DNA from: Platycnemis pennipes
Lineage: Eukaryota > Arthropoda > Insecta > Odonata > Platycnemididae
NCBI GenBank assembly: GCA_933228895.1
Contig: OW121846.1
Span: forward strand, 21,519,088-21,583,087
DNA: 64,000 nt
Reading direction: 5' to 3'
Every line of letters starts with the position of its first letter. Position 1 is the stretch's first letter. The notes under the pieces were generated by a model. That model was not told the origin of the DNA. It searched no databases and saw only the letters and a list, made by a program, of their open reading frames with translations. This document shows, in pieces, positions 10,750 through 20,605 of this stretch. The position numbers and the translations under genes are program-made.

Positions 10750-11922
10750 ATGGAGGATATCAACCTACCACCAACTAAAAAATCCCGCCCAGACATGGGT
10801 GGAGGAGTTATCGGTTTCTGCGCCTCTCGGCGCTTTTTGATTATGAGGTGTACAAGGGAAGGCGAGACCCTCAAGAAGGTGTCTCCCTTCCTAATTAAGA
10901 GAGTTTTGTCTGCCAAAATACCCGGCGAATTAAAGTCCGCCAAGAAACTGCGCGATGGTTCCTTGTTAATCGAAACAAGCAACCCAAATCAGGCAGAGAA
11001 ATTGCTAGCGATGAAGGAACTCCACGACATTCCCGTCTCGGTAGAGGTGCACCGCACCCTGAACACCAGTCGGGGAGTCATAAGCCATTACGACTTCTTG
11101 TACGTGGAAGCTGACGAAATAAAATCTGAGATGTCGTCTCAGGGCGTCACAGATGTTCGTCGGCTTACCACCAAGCGTAATGGGGAATTCGTTAACACTA
11201 CATCTGTCGTACTGACTTTTGCCTTTGATAGGCTCCCCGACAAGGTGTTCGTGGGGTACGAATCGGTCCCTGTGCGGCCATTCGTACCGGCTCCTATGCG
11301 CTGCTTCCAGTGCCAAAAGTTCGGCCACATCGCTACGCGATGTCAGGGCAAGGCCACCTGCCCACGCTGCGGCCTGGAAAACCACGAGGGTGCGGAATGC
11401 GAAAACGAACCACACTGCGTTAATTGCGAGGGTACACACCCAGTCTATTCTCGGCAATGCCCAAAAGTAAAGGAAGAACGCAAAATAATGGAAATAAAAA
11501 CTTTGGAAAAGATCACCTATTTCGAGGCGAGAAAGAAGTATAGGGCAATGGAGGCCCCTACCTTCTCCAAATCTTTCGCTGCAGTTGCTGCAAAACAGGT
11601 AATCAAGGCCACTATCGCAACACAGACAGAAAGTACGCTATCAACCAAAGCAGAACGAAAAGAGAAATCGGCCACGCCGGCTAAGGCCTCTAAACCGGCA
11701 CCAAAACCAGAAAATAAAGACGCAAGTACGGGCAAAATGAACCCACCTACCACTACCACTGGGGCTACCAATGCGAGGCGTGAGAAGACGCCTTCCCCCG
11801 GCCCCTCCGGTCCAGTCGGACTGAACCGACCGGAATCGATGGAAGAGGACGAGAGTCTTTCGGAGACAGAAGTCCTCCTCGCGAAGCAGAAGGCAAAGAA
11901 GCACCGCCGTATTAAGCGGTGA
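10750..11922 (+). CDS. ORF1 of element B: zinc-knuckle nucleic-acid-binding protein
   Basis: This intact Gag-like protein has 390 residues. ATG 10750 (MEDINLPPTKKSRPD) is chosen because the same MxDxxLPPxKxSRPD start occurs in A, C and E; no ATG with that alignment lies upstream. A central region (about residues 30-180) is shared by all copies. It is followed by three knuckles starting at residue 185 (CFQCQKFGHIATRC, CPRCGLENHEGAEC, CVNCEGTHPVYSRQC). A Lys/Pro-rich linker, the acidic SMEEDESLSETE motif and a basic KKHRRIKR end complete it. By family it binds element RNA and acts as a nucleic-acid chaperone. Confidence 0.92.
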   Translation: MEDINLPPTKKSRPDMGGGVIGFCASRRFLIMRCTREGETLKKVSPFLIKRVLSAKIPGELKSAKKLRDGSLLIETSNPNQAEKLLAMKELHDIPVSVEVHRTLNTSRGVISHYDFLYVEADEIKSEMSSQGVTDVRRLTTKRNGEFVNTTSVVLTFAFDRLPDKVFVGYESVPVRPFVPAPMRCFQCQKFGHIATRCQGKATCPRCGLENHEGAECENEPHCVNCEGTHPVYSRQCPKVKEERKIMEIKTLEKITYFEARKKYRAMEAPTFSKSFAAVAAKQVIKATIATQTESTLSTKAERKEKSATPAKASKPAPKPENKDASTGKMNPPTTTTGATNARREKTPSPGPSGPVGLNRPESMEEDESLSETEVLLAKQKAKKHRRIKR

Positions 11923-11965
11923 TTCTCCCACCGGATAGTGCTCGAGTTTTAACCTTTATACCTTT

Positions 11966-14900
11966 ATGGCTTTTATCCTGCAGTGGAACTGCAATGGTTT
12001 TTATAGGCATAAGGAGGAGCTGGCCATTTTAATTCGAGATCTTAACCCCTCTTGCATATGTCTGCAAGAAACCCATTTTAAAACTACTGACAACGGTATT
12101 TTAAAAGGTTTTAAAGTTTTTAGATTTGACGACACTAGTGGCCAACGTGCCCAGGGTGGAGTGGCAGTTGCTACACGGGAGGCCCTTTACACCTCCCGAG
12201 TGCAGCTGAACACGCCTTTTCAGGCGGTCGCTGTAACGGTGCATGCCCCTGAGGCTGTGACATTATGTAATGTTTATTTACCAGAGGGGGCACCGGTCAC
12301 CCGATTTCATCTTGAAACCCTTGTTCATCAGCTACCGAGACCTTACGTTTTACTAGGGGATTTTAATGCTCACGAAACCCTTTGGGGTAGCTCTCGGGAG
12401 CAGTGCAACCGTAGAGGCCAGGTGCTATCTAATTTTATTCAAGATTTTAACTTAGTTTTAATGAATAACGGGGAACACACACGTTTTAACTCTTTTAATG
12501 GTCAGTTTTCTACAATTGATCTTTGCCTCACGTCGAGCACTTTGATGAACAAGCTTCATCTGACTGTTCACAATGACCTGTGTGGGAGCGATCATTTTCC
12601 CATTCTAATAAATAGAGAAAATAATTTTAATCCAGACTTTATCAGACCGGGCAACTGGATCGTCCGGAAAGCCAATTGGCCTGTTTTTAAGGACACATTT
12701 AATTTTAAGCATGACGAAAGCCAAAACGGAGTTTTCAACATTGACAAATTAACGTGCAGCATCATTCATGCAGCCAACTGCAGCGTTCCTAAGTCAGTGC
12801 GAACCATTCTCAGGCCTGCAGTCCCGTGGTGGAACGAGGAATGTGCAAGAGCCATTCGTCAACGCAAGAAAGCGTTAAGGATTTTTAATAAATTTCCCAC
12901 GGAGACGAACCTAGCTTCCTTTAGGCACCTCCGAGCCAAAGCTCGAAGGATCGTGAAGGAAGCAAAAAAGGCCTCCTGGATGGAATACGTATCCAGCATT
13001 AACTACAGAACACCTTTGGCACACGTCTGGGACAAAGTAAAACGTATTTCGGGAAACCACCATCAACGCAGCGTCCCGTTCCTCAACGTCGGCGGCAACG
13101 TATTGACATCTCCGTCTGCTATTGGCGAGGTCTTCGGCCAATTACTCACCAAAACATGCAGCGACGACACGTACGAGGAAACCTTCCTCTCTACTAAGAG
13201 ACGCTCAGAATCCTGCCCACTCATCTTTACTGAGAGGCATACAATGGCAGAGTACAATATCCCTTTCTCCCTCTGGGAACTACGTTCTGCCATTGAAGAC
13301 TCCCGAGACACGGCCCCAGGAATGGACGAAATCCACAATGCGTTTCTCCGGAATATTCCGGAGAGGGCACTGCTGGACGTCCTTCGATCCCTCAACCAAC
13401 TTTGGGCTGAGGGTAGCTTCCCAACCTCTTGGCGGGAGTCTATAGTTGTACCCATCCCTAAGCAGGGTAAAGATAGAGCTGACCCGAACAATTACAGGCC
13501 TATCTCTCTTACCAGTTGCCTGTGTAAGGTAACGGAGAGAATGGTGAATCGGCGACTTGTTTGGTGGTTGGAGCGTCGAAACCTTCTCTCAACTATCCAA
13601 TGTGGTTTTAGACGTGGCCGCTCGACCGTTGACCACCTAGTCAGGGTCGACAATTATATCCAGGAGGCCTTTCTTCTCCGCCAACACGTCGTAGGTGTCT
13701 TCTTCGACATGGAGAAGGCATACGACAGAGTTTGGCGGTGGAAAATTTTAACGACGCTGCACGAGTGGGGCATGAGGGGAAATTTACTTGTTTTTATACG
13801 TAACTTTTTAAGTGACCGTGTTTTTAAAGTTAAGATAGGCAACCACCTATCAGAGTTTTATTCACAAGAGAACGGTGTGCCCCAAGGGTCCGTTTTAAGC
13901 GTGACATTATTCGCCATTGCTATTAATGATATAGCAAGATGTATCAAACCTCCTCTCTTGGGATCACTGTTTGTGGACGACCTAGCAATATTTTGCAGGT
14001 CGTCGAAACTTATCAGCGCTGCTAGAGTAACCCAGCTGGCTCTGAACAGACTCGAGAGCTGGTCCCAGAGAAATGGATTTAAATTTTCGACGGAAAAGTG
14101 CAAATGCATTCATTTTTATCGTGTAAGAGGAGCCTACATTCCACCAGCACTTTTACTTGGTGGTAGACACTTACCTTACGTGGACTCAGTTCGGTTCCTT
14201 GGCATGACATTGGACTACCGACTCAGCTACCGTGATCATATACGGAGTTTAAGGGATAAAAGTCTACGGACTCTAAATATTTTAAAGTTTTTAAATCACT
14301 CATCTTGGGGTGCCGACCGCAGGTCATTGCTTTTATTGTACCGCTCACTCGTACGTTCCAAGCTGGACTACGGGTCATTTGTTTACGCCTCCAGCCGCGA
14401 GACGTATTTGAGATCTCTGACATCAGTGCACAACGCAGGGCTTCGGATATCCACTGGTGCTTTCCGGACCAGTCCGGTCCTCAGCATCTATGCTGATGCC
14501 GGTGAACCGCCGTTGTCGCACCGTAGAAACATTTTAATGTGCTCCTATGCGGCCAAAATTTTAGCGACAAAGAACCATCCGTGTTTTAACGTGATTTCTA
14601 ACCCTCGTTTTTTAGAACTTTTTATCAGACGGACAAGGGCCACCAAGCCGCTTGGTGTTCGCTTTAATTTATTTATTCAAGGAACCAGGTTAAGGCTCCC
14701 AGATTTGTATCCGGTTGGGTACTCTAGTTACCCACCGTGGATAATTCCACCCCCTGAAATCCACATGGGTCTCAGTAGCCGCCCGAAAGCCCACACCACT
14801 GATCTAGAGTACCAGCGTCTTTTCAATGAATTTCTCTGTCGCCACCCCGACTTCATCCCCGTATTCACCGATGGTTCTAAATCGGACGCAGCCTGCTCAT

Positions 14901-15667
14901 GCGCGGTTACCTCCTCTTACCACGGCGTCATCGAGGCCAGACTCAGCCCACTGTGTAGCATATTCACAGCCGAGCTGCTGGCCATTAAGATGGCCCTTGA
15001 TGGTATCGGGAAGAGTGCTAAGGCGTTCACTATTTGTACGGACTCTATGAGTGCTCTTCAATCCATTTCCGCCTTCTCCTCCAATCACCCCATTGTCCAG
15101 AGCATACACTACAGCCTCCTATGCCTTAATAGAAGAGGAATTACCATAACCTTCCTCTGGGTCCCTGGACATGTGGGAATTGCCGGTAATGAGACGGCCG
15201 ATGCAGCTGCGAAGAGGGCTCTAAAGATCCCTGAACAGACGACGACGCTGGTCCCTTGCCAGGACCTAAAGGCTACTCTTCGTAAAGAAGTGCTAGATCA
15301 GTGGAGTACATCTTGGAGGGACGTGCGTAATAACAAACTACGCAGCGTAAAACCGGTAACGTCAGTGTGGCCCACTTCCGTCAGGAACAGTCGCAGAGAG
15401 GAAGTCGTCATCACAAGGTTGAGAATTGGGCATTGCGCCTTGACCCACTCCTTCCTCTTTACAGAAGAGAAAATAACGCCTCGTTGTGATGACTGCGACT
15501 CTCCTCTCAGTGTCCGACACCTCCTGACGGAGTGTGACAAATTCCGGACTGTGCGCGAAAAGCTGGGTATTAGGGGAGACCTAGAACAAGTTCTAGGAGA
15601 CGATCATGATCGTCTAAGCGGAATTATATCGTTTTTAAAAGTAACTGGACTTCTAAATAAGATTTAA
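11966..15667 (+). CDS. ORF2 of element B: endonuclease-reverse transcriptase-RNase H
   Basis: An intact polyprotein of 1233 residues. The APE-like endonuclease covers about residues 1-220 (QWNCNGFY, QETHF, LLGDFNAHETLWGS, GSDHFP). RT spans roughly 400-720, with FFDMEKAYDRVW near 579, GVPQGSVLS, and LFVDDLAIFCRS near 669. RNase H runs from FTDGSKSD (about 966) through TAELLAIK and CTDSMSAL to WVPGHVGIAGNE (about 1065), so its acidic catalytic residues are present. The C-terminus has CDDCDSPLSVRHLLTEC near 1173. The start MAFILQWNCNG is shared with A and C. It would perform target-primed reverse transcription in the nucleus. Confidence 0.95.
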   Translation: MAFILQWNCNGFYRHKEELAILIRDLNPSCICLQETHFKTTDNGILKGFKVFRFDDTSGQRAQGGVAVATREALYTSRVQLNTPFQAVAVTVHAPEAVTLCNVYLPEGAPVTRFHLETLVHQLPRPYVLLGDFNAHETLWGSSREQCNRRGQVLSNFIQDFNLVLMNNGEHTRFNSFNGQFSTIDLCLTSSTLMNKLHLTVHNDLCGSDHFPILINRENNFNPDFIRPGNWIVRKANWPVFKDTFNFKHDESQNGVFNIDKLTCSIIHAANCSVPKSVRTILRPAVPWWNEECARAIRQRKKALRIFNKFPTETNLASFRHLRAKARRIVKEAKKASWMEYVSSINYRTPLAHVWDKVKRISGNHHQRSVPFLNVGGNVLTSPSAIGEVFGQLLTKTCSDDTYEETFLSTKRRSESCPLIFTERHTMAEYNIPFSLWELRSAIEDSRDTAPGMDEIHNAFLRNIPERALLDVLRSLNQLWAEGSFPTSWRESIVVPIPKQGKDRADPNNYRPISLTSCLCKVTERMVNRRLVWWLERRNLLSTIQCGFRRGRSTVDHLVRVDNYIQEAFLLRQHVVGVFFDMEKAYDRVWRWKILTTLHEWGMRGNLLVFIRNFLSDRVFKVKIGNHLSEFYSQENGVPQGSVLSVTLFAIAINDIARCIKPPLLGSLFVDDLAIFCRSSKLISAARVTQLALNRLESWSQRNGFKFSTEKCKCIHFYRVRGAYIPPALLLGGRHLPYVDSVRFLGMTLDYRLSYRDHIRSLRDKSLRTLNILKFLNHSSWGADRRSLLLLYRSLVRSKLDYGSFVYASSRETYLRSLTSVHNAGLRISTGAFRTSPVLSIYADAGEPPLSHRRNILMCSYAAKILATKNHPCFNVISNPRFLELFIRRTRATKPLGVRFNLFIQGTRLRLPDLYPVGYSSYPPWIIPPPEIHMGLSSRPKAHTTDLEYQRLFNEFLCRHPDFIPVFTDGSKSDAACSCAVTSSYHGVIEARLSPLCSIFTAELLAIKMALDGIGKSAKAFTICTDSMSALQSISAFSSNHPIVQSIHYSLLCLNRRGITITFLWVPGHVGIAGNETADAAAKRALKIPEQTTTLVPCQDLKATLRKEVLDQWSTSWRDVRNNKLRSVKPVTSVWPTSVRNSRREEVVITRLRIGHCALTHSFLFTEEKITPRCDDCDSPLSVRHLLTECDKFRTVREKLGIRGDLEQVLGDDHDRLSGIISFLKVTGLLNKI

Positions 15668-15743
15668 TATAGTGTTTCATATTTTTCCTATTTATTTCTA
15701 TTGCCGACGTATCCAATTTTTATTTTAGTACACTATATCGACT

Positions 15744-15806
15744 GCGTGGTGCAAATGACCTTAGTCGTCGACGCACCCATACAAACTTAAATCTACCTAC
15801 CTACCT
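15744..15806 (+). promoter_or_regulatory. 3'-terminal hairpin motif and CTAC tail of element B
   Basis: The GGTGC and GCACC arms can pair around AAATGACC...GTCGAC. The same terminal element closes Z, A, A3, C, D and E. In related LINEs the RT recognises a 3'-end RNA structure, so this is the likely RT recognition site; that role is inference. A tetranucleotide CTAC repeat follows, where the other copies have TAC trinucleotides. Confidence 0.7.
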
Positions 15807-16072
15807 GGGACAGTCCACCACACCGAAATGCAAGTCTGGACTAGAGGCCCTGTATTGGGATACAGTTGCCTCTAGTCTGGACCTGCCAACTGACGACTTC
15901 GTAACAAGAGAAAAGCATAGAGCTTATCACCAAAAGACACAATACGTGCCACTCTTTCAACCACCAACTGCAGAATCATTTTCCATATAAACTGTGCCCT
16001 CAGCCAAGAGATCAATTATATGCAATAATGCTGGTAGCACTCCTAAGTATCGACGTGGAGCTCGGTCAACGA
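15807..16072. repeat. Duplicated segment, copy 2, right part
   Basis: This continues the segment interrupted by B and matches 298-560 almost base for base, up to CTCGGTCAACG. At that point copy 1 meets element A, while here unique sequence follows. A 91-codon open frame runs from ATG 16028 into the unique DNA to 16303, with Ser-rich content and no recognised family. I would not call it a gene. Confidence 0.7.
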
Positions 16073-19000
16073 AAGCCCCTGTTTTACTGCAACCCGGTAT
16101 GCGTAAATTCTAGGTCAGCATGTTCCTCGGAAAGAAATTCAGGGTCAGAATGTTGTCCATCATCATCATCACTGTCACTAGTCCAGCTGGAATCTAAGTC
16201 ATTTTCAACCTCATTATCTGAGCTTAATCAACTGCAAACTTCATCTAAGGTTAGCTTACAAGCTCTTAAGTTTCATAGGAGAAGTAGCAGCATTGCTAAC
16301 TGATGTAAATATTTGGCTTCATGAATTTTCGGAACAAAGAAGTTTTCGTGGAGTACCCATTTCACACACAATTCTCTAATGGACAGGCTTTGCCTGAATG
16401 CCCTTATGAATAAAAAGAGGATTCTGCTATTTCACCCTCCTCTGAAAACACAAATGACATTGTATTGCTTCTTATGCTTTGCAACTGCAATCCTCATTTA
16501 AATATGAAGTTATTCAGAAAGTCAGTAAATAAATACATTTGTAAGTGTGAGTAGCTTTTACTCTAAGAAGTTATCCTGCAACTTTAGATATTTTAAAATT
16601 AGCTCAATGGGCATCGCTGTCCTCAAAGTAAATGGAGATCTTGGTTCATAAAGTGGAAAACTGTATACCATAGACAATGTATAATTGTATAACTTACATT
16701 ATCAGGGCTCTAAACATAATGAGGATGAATGATATTTCTCATGGAAGGAATGTATATATAGCTGTAGCTCAATGGTCCAAGAAACATAAATGGCGAGGTA
16801 TGAATGAATTGTGAGAAGTAAATCATTGAAAAGTAATGTAACATTAGCTAGATGCATATCCAAAAGTAACCATGATATTAAAAATTATTTAATGAATTGT
16901 TCAATGAAAGCACTTTAAGCACCTAAGTTTAATGCACTAAATCTTATGAAATACTTGGAGGAAACTAAGAGCACCGCTTAATTTTTATGACATACATTAA
17001 CATTCTTTTTTTAAAGGCATTGCTAGCCCGCACAATGTGAAACGTCTCACGGTTTCATTTGTGATTGTAAGGTTGAATATATGAAGTTTAACTATCATAT
17101 ATTACATTATAGACTTTACAGAGAACCGAATGAACCAAATTACTTGCTACTGGCAATCCATAACAGTAATAAAACCATATCAATTTGATATTCATAATGT
17201 CCATTCCTTTTGAGTTCATTCATAGTATCACTATGGAAGGTATCTTCCATGGGGATAGAGATTCCACATATGTATAGATAAAGAACTATAATGATTCTGT
17301 AATGTTACTGTTGAGGAATGTTGTGGGTCTAAAGTTAACTGCGCCCTCACTTAACAGTAATAGCTCATTCAAGCTCTAAGGGGGCTATTACCAACCGCTC
17401 ACCGCATGTATAAGACAACGCAAGCGGAGTCATACCGCCCGAAATCGGTCTCACCGCCCGATGCGATTACGAACGAGCTAGAGGCGGTATCGAGCCACGG
17501 GAAGGGGTCGGTATTGTACCACGGGCAGGGACCCTGCATTTGAAACTTCGCCTTGTCATATAATCAACATGGCTGCCGTTTGTTTACGACCATGTTTGTT
17601 TAGTGGACCTAGACTGACGTATTTATAAGTGAAAACAGGCACAATAGGTTTCACCCGGATCGATCCTATTTAAATATAATGTGAACCTAAAAAAATTTCA
17701 TTCTTTGATTTTCCATTATGGAAAGGTATCACATAGTTAAGCCTGAAGTTATTAGCTGTATTTGTAAGTGTTGTATCCGTTGTTGAAGGACTTTTAATGC
17801 TTTTGTAATGCATGGAATGCATTTAGAAAATCTGAGCAAAGGTAAGGAAGGTAAATGTGGTGCAGTTAGCTGGCAAAACTATCTCGTTGTGATTCTCTAG
17901 TAGTGCCTGTTATAATAAGACGTAAGATTATTGCTTTGTATCTTTCTTGGCGTTTGTAATGCGATGTATTACTTATTATATAATGCATTGTTATGCATTG
18001 TTGTTGCACTTATTATTTTATGCATTGAGTTTAATGTTCTTTTACGTGGCTTATAGACATCGCTTCCTTTATTTGAGCTACTTTACCGTAATTCGTTGCT
18101 TGATAATTAAGAAATGGCCAATTTCAGTCCTAAGACCCAGACGCGTAATGGATACGAGAATTTTAAAGGTGGGTGAAGATTGTACTGCCATATAATTATA
18201 TTTTTCAAATCTTTGTCCTACAGGTACTGGTGAGATATTTTATGGTATGCACTTCCGCCAATCTTGTCGAAGAGAGTACCTTTTGCCACATTTGCAAGTC
18301 CACTGTCATAAACAACGTACACTAGGGCGGCGGTGCTTAGAAATTTCTGTATTTCTTGAAATCAATATGGAGATAAAGCGAGCAGAATATAGCAGATTCA
18401 CATTTTTCTCGGTCGAAATCACTTGTGACAAGAGTACATTGTGTGTTCTCTAAACGTTTAGTGGTGTCATTAGAGTGGTGGCAACGTGTTTTCGAAGGAT
18501 AATACCCATCTTTACCTTGTCTTCCCTAAACATTTAGTGGTGTCTTTCGAGTGGTGGCAAAGTGATGGCGTAAGATAGAGCCCATCGACTGCGAAATGCT
18601 TAACTAATGAGGTGTTACACTTTCTTTTGTGTCTCTGAAGTGTATATTGGCGTTAAATTCGGTTTGACAAATTTGAACGCTTCACGCGGTGCACAGTGGG
18701 CTGAAATCGAAAATAGCTGACCAAAATTCAAAAAGTGATTTACAAGCCAGGAAGCTGAACCTTTGCATTAATATTCTTAAAAGATCTGTGCATGTGGTGT
18801 CGTAAAGCATTTTCCTTAGTGCTCAATACTTAACAATTAGCATAATGTCAAATTTGAACAAATTTCGCAAAATTGGTCTGGACTCAATTTTTTCACGAAA
18901 TCTTTAAAATCAAGCCCTTAATAAATCATTATGCGTTAGGAATTGGAATAAAAAATCATGCAATTAGATGGATCAGTTATTCTTCTTTGTTTTCATGTAG

Positions 19001-19530
19001 TTTGCTTACATTTTGTAATTATTTACGAAAGATATTCAACAAAATAGCAGACCTTAATGGTTGGTCATTTTTGTAATATGGGTAGAGAAATAGTTAATTG
19101 CATAACCGAGTATCACGAAGTAACTTATATGGGGAAACTACAAAGCTCTCACAGTGCGAATCCGATGAGTGAAGCTGCGACCGTTTGCGACGCCGTATTT
19201 CACATTAGTTTTTCGATCGCGGTCGAGTCTGGTTGAACCCGCCTGCAACGGGGAATAACGTGGCGTGGCAAGTGTGTAGACTGGATTGTAGTCGCATCCA
19301 CTCCGCATTGAAGATTTTCGAGAAACAAACAATGCAGAGCCTCCATGTATTTTATTTTTCAGAAATCGCGGAAAAAAATTACCCATTTTATCACATGGGA
19401 TAAAGTTAAAGACTTCTTTCTTCGGATGCACCGCGGGAGATCCTCTTCTTACCAACTTGACATCGCCTACCGACGAATACGTTCACTTTCAACGGAGACA
19501 GCATGCATACCATACAGGATTATTGTCTCT
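16073..19530. other. AT-rich intergenic or intronic spacer
   Basis: About 3.4 kb with no recognised gene or element. A GC-richer patch with many CpGs lies at 17390-17530, followed by a short ATG frame at 17570. Small open frames at 17947-18195 and 18247-18453 are not supported. A tandem repeat lies at 18451-18600. A possible splice acceptor (TTTTATTTTTCAG) ends at 19364, ahead of an open stretch that element D interrupts at 19542. That stretch might be a host exon but has no match I recognise. Confidence 0.5.
18451..18602. repeat. Two-copy imperfect tandem repeat, 76-bp period
   Basis: TAAACGTTTAGTGGTGTCAT at 18451 recurs in diverged form at 18527 (TAAACATTTAGTGGTGTCTT). Both are followed by a GAGTGGTGGCAA block and a CCCATC block at the same spacing. 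There are two copies only. Confidence 0.7.
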
Positions 19531-19542
19531 TCGAGGCCACCA
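19531..19542. repeat. Target-site duplication of element D, left copy
   Basis: TCGAGGCCACCA at 19531-19542 is repeated at 30992-31003, directly after the ACTACTACTAC tail of D. This shows that the 5' piece at 19543 and the body ending at 30991 are one element, despite the 5.7-kb insertion of C between them. Confidence 0.92.
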
Positions 19543-19995
19543 CCCCGCACGGGGGGAAGAGATTTATCTCTTCCTAAGGGGAGTAGCGCCCCCACGGACC
19601 CGAGCCCACCGAGGAGACAACCTCGTTAAAAAACCCACAGTGCGTCGGGGCAGTTTCCGGGCAGTATGTGAGTCTACTGTGCTGAGTACAGCCACAACAT
19701 CTGGCCAACTGACTCACCCGCGTGTTTGCCGTGCGTGGAGACCCGTAAGGTGGGGAAAGAGGATCCTGGTGGTTGAGCTTCCCGATCTGGATGGGGGTCG
19801 GATCCCCTGAAAGTCGGGTTGCAACACACCACTTTGGCCTTGGACTCCACCGAAACGGGAGGTCAGGGAGTAGCCGCCTCTGATCAATCGGCTAGCTGTT
19901 TCGTATTGGCGTTCAGCAGGCGAGTGCGGACGGCATGGGGGTCTGGCGGAAGGGCGTCGAAGGTGCGCGGGTTTGGAGGACCCGCGTAGCCGGAG

Positions 19996-20007
19996 ACCAA
20001 CCCAGAA
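19996..20007. repeat. Target-site duplication of element C inside D, left copy
   Basis: ACCAACCCAGAA at 19996-20007 recurs at 25710-25721. Element E keeps the uninterrupted version of this UTR site (GAGACCAACCCGGAAGCAGAC near 46236), so the insertion point in D can be read directly. Confidence 0.93.
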
Positions 20008-20605
20008 CCCCCCTGCGGGTAGGGGGATTGAGAATACTCCCGCAGAAACCCTGCTTGTCGTAAGAGGCGACTAAAAGGGCGGGGAGACAACCCCGAAAAC
20101 AAACCCAGAGCCGGTAAGGGTTGAGCCCGGACAGTCTTGTGGGTCAACTGTCTGTGTGCGGCCATTCCACCTGGCCTGCGATCCACCCGCATGTTTGCCG
20201 TGTGCGGAGACCCGTAAGGAGGAGAAGGGGATCCTGGAGGGTGAGGTCCGTCGTTCCCAGCCGGGTGTCGGATGCCCGGTATGGACTACGGGCCAATACC
20301 CCTCTTCGGCCCCGGATTCGCTGTAAACGGGCGGCCGGGAGCTAGCCACTCCCGGTCAATCGGCTTCCGTGGCGTTTAGCTTAACGGTGGCGAGTGCCAG
20401 GGAGGTGGGGGTCTGCGTAGGGCGGTCGGAGATGTACGGGTTTGGTGGGCCCGTGCATTAAAGACCCAACCCGAAACAGACAACCACCTCTAGGGTGCTA
20501 TATCCCCTCGGGTAGCCCTGGCGACCGCACCGGTTTGCGGTGCGGCGTCCCGAATGTGTGGCTCCATGGTGGGTGGGGAGCCCGGGGGATGAAGTAATAT
20601 TTGGC

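Larger units (their letters stand above)
10161..15806 (+). mobile_element. Non-LTR retrotransposon B, subfamily 1, full length with both ORFs open
   Basis: This is a 5.65-kb element bounded by a perfect 12-bp target duplication. The 5' UTR (10161-10749) starts with the CCCCCCTGCGGGTAGGGGG hairpin and carries TGTCGTAAGAGGCGACTAAA. ORF1 and ORF2 are uninterrupted and separated by 43 bases. The 3' UTR ends with GGTGCAAATGACCTTAG, then TCGTCGACGCACCC, and a CTAC-repeat tail. It has every feature expected of an autonomous copy. Whether it moves cannot be known from sequence. Confidence 0.92.

Noticed and set aside
13063..13491. Minus-strand open frame inside ORF2 of B and similar antisense frames in A, C, D and E
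   Set aside because: They mirror the coding strand of ORF2, are not conserved as proteins and have no motifs.
19345..19629. 94-codon frame across the left end of D
   Set aside because: It runs from host sequence into the 5' UTR of D, so it is a chimera made by the insertion.
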